Origin: Mageeibacillus sp. UBA1243
GTDB lineage: Bacteria > Bacillota > Clostridia > UBA1212
Direction of reading: 5' to 3'
Length of the DNA: 34,642 nt
Assembly: GCA_002308595.1 (NCBI GenBank)
Contig: DBWH01000034.1
Location: forward strand, 44,823-79,464
Of this stretch, positions 31,401 to 34,642 are shown piece after piece. Position 1 is the stretch's first letter; each line of letters begins with the position of its first letter. The position numbers and the translations under genes are program-made. The notes below the pieces were generated by a model. That model was given only the letters and a program-made list of their open reading frames with translations. It had not been told where the DNA came from and made no database searches.

Positions 31401-32713
31401 AGGACCAGATCAAGAAGTTCAGGAACACGGTCGCATTCAGAAGAAAAGCCGGAAATTTAGGCATAAAAATACCTCGCGGCAACAACCACATGCTCTTCTG
31501 CGGAAACCCCGGAACCGGCAAGACAACCATCGCAAGGATTATGGCAAGGGAGCTTTATGACGCGGGTATCGTTGCCGAGAACAAGCTCATAGAGGTCGGA
31601 AGGCAGGACCTTGTCGGCCAGTACCTCGGCCAGACGGCTCCTAAGACGCAGGACGTTATAACGAGAGCCCTTGGCGGTGTCCTCTTCATCGATGAGGCCT
31701 ACTCGCTCACTTCGGGCGGAAACGGCGGCGACTCGTACGGCGAGGAAGCTGTGACAACCCTTGTCAAGGCCATGGAGGACTACAAGGACAACCTCGTAAT
31801 CATTTTCTCAGGCTACACCGACAAGATGGACGAGTTCGTGGCTTCAAACCCCGGCATTGCATCGCGCATCGGATTTACTTTCAATTTCAAGGACTACACG
31901 GCTGACGAGCTCACGCAGATTTTCAGGCTGAAAGTCACAAAGACAGGCCTTAGGGCAGACGACCCTGCGGTTCTTGAAAAGACCAGGAACATCATGCAGT
32001 ACTTCGTATCCGTCCCGAATTTCGGCAACGGCCGCTTTGCGGAGCGCGTTGTGCAGATGACTTTTGAGATTCACGCCGAACGCTGCATGAACCTCACGGA
32101 CCCTGACGAGCTCGCCAATATAACAGTTGACGATATCCCGTCCGTCAAGTACCTCATCGAGCACATGTCAAACGGCGACGAGATGCTGAACCCCGAAGAT
32201 ATAGAAGAGATGCAGCACTTAAGGACAGCCGTCCACGAGCTCGGACACGCAATTGTTTGCAAAAAGCTCTTCCCGAAGACCCCCATCGAAAGGATTACGA
32301 TTTCTGCGGAAGGCAACGGCGCCCTTGGCTATGTCCAGCACAAAGGCTACGGCATCGGCAACAAGACCGCCACGGAGCTCAAGAAGCAGATTTCGGTCAA
32401 CATGGCAGGCATCGCGGCAGAGGAAGTCGTTCTCGGCGAATACGGCAACGGCGGCACCTCCGACCTTGAGAGCGCCACAAACATCGCCTGGGCAATGATC
32501 TCCCGCTACGGCATGTCAAAGAAAGGCTTCACTGTAAAGAAAGACCGCACCGCGCAGGGCAACGAGGAAGTTGACGAGATTCTCGCTGAGTGCTTTGAAG
32601 ACGCAAAGCACATCATCTCGGATAACCTCACGGCTCTCAAAACCGCCAAGGACATCCTCCTCAAAAACAAGTCGATCACCGACGAGGAACTCACCAATAT
32701 ACTTGAAGGCTGA
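28469..32713 (+). CDS. Multi-domain AAA+ protease: SWIM-like modules, three CbbX/SpoVK-type AAA domains and an FtsH-type M41 peptidase
   Basis: This is a 1414-residue soluble protein. Two Cys-rich SWIM-like modules come first (Cys99/104/105/109 before IPLIAAYMKYL; Cys245/249/252/254/257 before VPVIAAYIKYL). A degenerate AAA domain follows (about 430-660) with a Walker A remnant GSKDTGKR (469-476) lacking the Ser/Thr and no Walker B acid. Two intact CbbX/SpoVK-type AAA domains come next, with Walker A GNPGTGKTT at 741 and 1012, Walker B LFIDEAY at 801 and 1072, and arginine-finger-like GIESR (856-860) and GIASR (1129-1133). The C-terminus (1250-1414) is an M41 metalloprotease domain: HELGH (1256-1260), ITISAEGNGALGYV, and a probable third zinc ligand Asp1332 in GGTSDLESAT. 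FtsH-type transmembrane helices are absent. ATP-driven unfolding and proteolysis of cytoplasmic targets is inferred; substrates are unknown. Confidence 0.92.
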   Translation: MADNTNSAGDNKNERPSNAVWSPKNRLNLIDDASFALASEFLKKGYVKSISITEADGKPTVRAYFSVETCEAAALNDEYTPTNEDRVVKTTIDGAIGVCDTPTCCRNRCIPLIAAYMKYLETNGWLGDVLSEREKFRSKPDFKNDVFEFDWLPDGDSLNVIPQNYIDAAEELLFYDLCTVRPTPSKSGFIPIDFDNRICRSLQLEDANFTFTDFMLHLERTKGLTSNMGDGITIGTKFNPAVSNCSGTCENCKCEFCVPVIAAYIKYLRESGYENMVKRAELERQEFPENIRYGTKMPFEESDQTVKKLVDQILCLPKDVLDGVSRLLDSGQVSVFPHTPKDKKHKSKDDEDIICDLAIWYYKEGKVLTEAKTIGDFFCSDETEGVFIYHIKSLEFTSKELPFYEIVLRATVALDYLRKSSFNTETLSFRRAKVIDRFMRETEQVPGLERIMRLANNEKTNSLFCIIEGSKDTGKRKIVETIAEVLAQNGKIKTKDYQKCTFEELGRTLIRSYEPAYREEHDPYSYPSGPYYEGPKYNVFEKQVLYVVTGLQKFLRDVEEEGAHETRMEHILKILGRAEKDTYVVILGLSPDEVDSFLALDSRYKFLYGQNRLHIPNMTTEQLCREYLSELSQDVRSQIKDEEEFRQKFAEYIAFNEKFLPMGNTELVNYLANYSNVEGKPELPPNAYNNKNAALALEEMIGMSAIKQQIKDFEQFMAFQKKAQASGIKVEHGNMHMLFTGNPGTGKTTVARIIASMLFDIGVLKSNKLIEVERKDLVASYVGQTANKTGEVIKKALGGVLFIDEAYALVLDDSDSFGKEAIATIVKAMEDHKEDLIVIFAGYEKEMNDFLKSNSGIESRVGYTFRFENYSLSELSQMYVNNLTKSNFTLSPGVRKTMENVTEFFVNRRYFGNGRFVKKMTQETIIRHAKNEQTQDDWQLNLITEEDVPTVEDMSVKTSAEETKTSGLENLIGLDDIKDQIKKFRNTVAFRRKAGNLGIKIPRGNNHMLFCGNPGTGKTTIARIMARELYDAGIVAENKLIEVGRQDLVGQYLGQTAPKTQDVITRALGGVLFIDEAYSLTSGGNGGDSYGEEAVTTLVKAMEDYKDNLVIIFSGYTDKMDEFVASNPGIASRIGFTFNFKDYTADELTQIFRLKVTKTGLRADDPAVLEKTRNIMQYFVSVPNFGNGRFAERVVQMTFEIHAERCMNLTDPDELANITVDDIPSVKYLIEHMSNGDEMLNPEDIEEMQHLRTAVHELGHAIVCKKLFPKTPIERITISAEGNGALGYVQHKGYGIGNKTATELKKQISVNMAGIAAEEVVLGEYGNGGTSDLESATNIAWAMISRYGMSKKGFTVKKDRTAQGNEEVDEILAECFEDAKHIISDNLTALKTAKDILLKNKSITDEELTNILEG

Positions 32714-32729
32714 TAATTACTGAAAAAAC

Positions 32730-32768
32730 GCGGCCCGGGGTTTCACTTTTTGCAAAGTCCCGGGCCGC
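32730..32768. terminator. Bidirectional terminator after the AAA+/M41 gene
   Basis: GCGGCCCGGG (32730-32739) pairs perfectly with CCCGGGCCGC (32759-32768). An A run precedes it and AATTTTA follows, so it can end transcripts from both sides. Confidence 0.85.
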
Positions 32769-32794
32769 AATTTTACCTGTTTTTAGCTAAAAAC

Positions 32795-34642
32795 TTATTT
32801 TGACATATCCCTGTCGAAAACCCATTCGCCTGAGCCGACGGTTGTCTCGTTAATACCCTTAATCTTTATAACAGCTGTTGTTCCCGCAGGCACGTTCACA
32901 ACGTATTTTCTCGTTCCGCCCTCCGCAGGTCCGAAGTTTACGGAGATGGTTCCGTAAGGTGACTCAACCGAGCAGTTTAAGAAATTGACGTCGGAATAAT
33001 CGTCAGGTTCGACCTTAAACTTTCTGAAACCGGGCTCTATGGGCTCGATGCCGGCAATGTTCTCGTAGTACGCAAGCATGAAGCCGCCGTGCATCGGGTG
33101 GTTGTATGACGCGACGTTAACGTTTCTGTTGGTCTCAACAAAATGCATGTCGGGGCACTCCCACATCGAGGTTGCATTGTCGTCAAGCATCGTTCCGAAG
33201 CTGAAGGCGTCCCTGTTGAAAAGGAATTTCATTGCCGTGTCAGCATAGCCGAGTTTTGAGAGCGCGGGAACCGTGTACTTGTTTGCGTAGATGCCCGTGT
33301 ACATCGCGAAGTTGTCGTCTGCAAGCTCCTTAAGAGTTGCCTTGAGCAGATTCTCGTAATCGCCGTTCGGACATATTCCGAGCTTCAGCGCCACGCCGTT
33401 TGAGCCCGTGTAGCCGTACGAATGTTTCTTTTTGTCGTAAAAATGCCTGATAATCGAGGATTTGATCTTGGCGGCAAGTTTCAGATATTTCTTCTCGTCG
33501 CGGTCCTTAAGCTCATGGCAGATCTCGGCAAGCTTCAGGGCAACCTCATAGAACATCATTGTCGATGAGTGCGGAACCGGCATTCTGCGCGGGCCTTCGT
33601 TACCGAGCGGCGGGTCCCAATCGCCAAGGCCAACCGTTATCACGCAGTCCTCAGCCCTGTCGCACTCGTGCTTTACCCACTTCTTCATCAAGTCAAGGTT
33701 CGACTCGATCGCGTGCCTGTCGCCCTGGTACTTCCAGAGCCAGTAGGGAATGATCACCTGCGCACAGCCCCAGAGAGGTGAAGCCTCGCCGCAGCCGCGC
33801 TTGCCGGGTGCGATCATCATCCAGACGCCGTAGACCTTGTCGCTCGCCCTGATATCGTCAAGATACTTCTCGTAAGCCGAAACACTGTCGTACGAAAGAA
33901 GGCCCCAGTTTGCGACAACCTGAGCATCGCCAAGCCAGCCGCACTTTTCCCTTGCCGGGCAGTCCTCCGGGTAGCCGTGGTAGTTCGACCTGTACGTGTT
34001 TCTCATGACCCTGTCAAGGTCGTTGAGGTCCTTGCAGTCAGACTCAAACTTTCCGGTCTCTTTAAAGTCCGTAGAAAGAGCTATACCTTTAATCATCGCA
34101 GGCGTAGGCTCCGTGCCGTAGCCCTTAGAAAAGTCGTGAATGCCTGAAATTTCGACAAATCTGAAGCCGTGGTAGGTAAAGCGCGGCCTGAAAACTTCAG
34201 GCTCGGGGCCGCCCGCAGCGATGTACATATCCTGCTGGATGCACTGGGTCGCAAAAGCGCCGGTCGATCTGTGGTCAAGCGTACCGCCCGCGTTAAGAGC
34301 TTCAGACGTTCTTATAACGTAGATTGCGCCTCTTGGCGAGTTGGCAGGGATTGTGACCTCATAGGTGCCCGCAAAGTTCTGACCCATGTCGAAAATCCAA
34401 GCTCCGTCGGATTTGCCGCTCTCGCAGTGGTAGCCCACGCAGGGAATCTCCCTGATAGCTCTTATAGGGGGCATGAGGCAGGGAGTGAGGCGTCCCTTGG
34501 GCGTCTCGTCAACAATGACCTTGCCCCAGCCTTCGTCGGAGCCGTCTGCGTCAGCAAAACCCTTCACCTCAAGGCGGCTGTCGTAAACCTCGCCCGCGTA
34601 AACGTTGTTAAGCGAAATCGGGCTGTACTTGTATTTCCAGTT
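32795..34642 (-). CDS. Alpha-L-rhamnosidase, GH78 (N-terminal part beyond right edge)
   Basis: The frame is open from the right edge to a TAA at 32795-32797, giving 615 residues of the C-terminal part. The first residues, NNVYAGEVYDSRLE, match the N-terminal GH78 accessory domain. Then come IFDMGQNFAGTYEV, the (alpha/alpha)6-barrel block EDCPAREKCGWLGDAQ with the expected acidic active-site residues, a GLGDWDPP segment, WECPDMHFVETN, and HPMHGGFMLAYYENIAGI. The C-terminal beta-sandwich follows (FRKFKVEPDD, SPYGTISVNF). It should release terminal alpha-L-rhamnose from glycans or glycosides. Apparent internal start codons are not real starts because homology continues to the edge. Any signal peptide would be outside the window. 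Confidence 0.92.
   Translation of the reverse strand, partial: NWKYKYSPISLNNVYAGEVYDSRLEVKGFADADGSDEGWGKVIVDETPKGRLTPCLMPPIRAIREIPCVGYHCESGKSDGAWIFDMGQNFAGTYEVTIPANSPRGAIYVIRTSEALNAGGTLDHRSTGAFATQCIQQDMYIAAGGPEPEVFRPRFTYHGFRFVEISGIHDFSKGYGTEPTPAMIKGIALSTDFKETGKFESDCKDLNDLDRVMRNTYRSNYHGYPEDCPAREKCGWLGDAQVVANWGLLSYDSVSAYEKYLDDIRASDKVYGVWMMIAPGKRGCGEASPLWGCAQVIIPYWLWKYQGDRHAIESNLDLMKKWVKHECDRAEDCVITVGLGDWDPPLGNEGPRRMPVPHSSTMMFYEVALKLAEICHELKDRDEKKYLKLAAKIKSSIIRHFYDKKKHSYGYTGSNGVALKLGICPNGDYENLLKATLKELADDNFAMYTGIYANKYTVPALSKLGYADTAMKFLFNRDAFSFGTMLDDNATSMWECPDMHFVETNRNVNVASYNHPMHGGFMLAYYENIAGIEPIEPGFRKFKVEPDDYSDVNFLNCSVESPYGTISVNFGPAEGGTRKYVVNVPAGTTAVIKIKGINETTVGSGEWVFDRDMSK

Noticed and set aside
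28469..32713. Reading the CbbX-type domains as a Rubisco activase.
   Set aside because: No Rubisco or Calvin-cycle gene is present, and the tandem domains with an M41 peptidase are unlike CbbX. The label describes only the AAA subfamily.
28469..32713. Calling the gene ftsH on the basis of the M41 domain.
   Set aside because: There are no transmembrane helices, and the AAA domains are CbbX/SpoVK-like, not FtsH-like.
1..34642. CRISPR array, insertion sequence, prophage or RNA gene.
   Set aside because: No regularly spaced repeats of CRISPR length, no transposase or integrase motif, and no tRNA or rRNA sequence was recognised on either strand.

Overview
This window looks like a contig from an uncultured, probably gut-associated member of the Firmicutes (Clostridia-like). 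The base composition is moderate, Shine-Dalgarno sites are strong GGAGG types, promoters are sigma-A-like TTGACA/TATAAT boxes, and the gene content is typical of such organisms: a clostridial-type glycerol-3-phosphate oxidation cluster (GlpK, GlpA with a BFD-type Fe-S domain, a GlpB-like flavoprotein, DUF1667), CotH-kinase and F5/8-type C lipoproteins with Thr/Pro linkers, an NahK-like sugar kinase and GH78. The species cannot be named from the sequence. No rRNA, tRNA, CRISPR array, transposase or phage gene was seen.

Layout. 1-536 (-): N-terminal part of a PhoH-family ATPase running off the left edge. 798-2069 (+): an MFS/OPA-like transporter. 2128-4581 (-): a monoacylglycerol-lipase-like hydrolase and glycerol kinase. 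4876-7872 (+): the three-gene GlpA/GlpB-like/DUF1667 operon. Together 0.8-7.9 kb forms a glycerol module: glyceride or glycerol entry, phosphorylation, then oxidation to dihydroxyacetone phosphate. 7960-11583 (-): an Ig-like membrane-anchored protein, a DUF1622 membrane protein and a GH71/99-like lipoprotein, divergent from a lamin-tail/CotH-kinase surface protein (11732-13843, +). 13925-19467 (-): a carbohydrate operon of sugar isomerase, SGNH esterase, large two-F5/8 lipoprotein and NahK-like kinase. 19579-28270 (-): a cell-surface polysaccharide locus of DUF362 protein, CapF, CapG, membrane 4,6-dehydratase, UDP-HexNAc 6-dehydrogenase, phosphoglycosyl transferase and a zinc-ribbon protein. 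28469-32713 (+): a 1414-residue protein. 32795-34642 (-): an alpha-L-rhamnosidase cut by the right edge.

Two observations stand out. First, the 1414-residue protein joins two Cys-rich SWIM-like modules, one degenerate and two intact CbbX/SpoVK-type AAA+ domains, and a C-terminal FtsH-type M41 zinc metalloprotease domain. It is soluble, without the FtsH membrane anchor, and shares a divergent promoter region with the zinc-ribbon gene that opens the polysaccharide locus. This is a candidate new kind of AAA+ protease. Second, the octamer CGCCAAKG (CMTTGGCG on the other strand) is scattered through the window on both strands, in all reading frames and between genes. By hand count it occurs about 55 times, against about 2 expected by chance. 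It behaves like a highly iterated genomic signature of the HIP1 or DNA-uptake-sequence kind.

All counts and positions were made by eye from the sequence. Functional names rest on recognised motifs, not on database searches.
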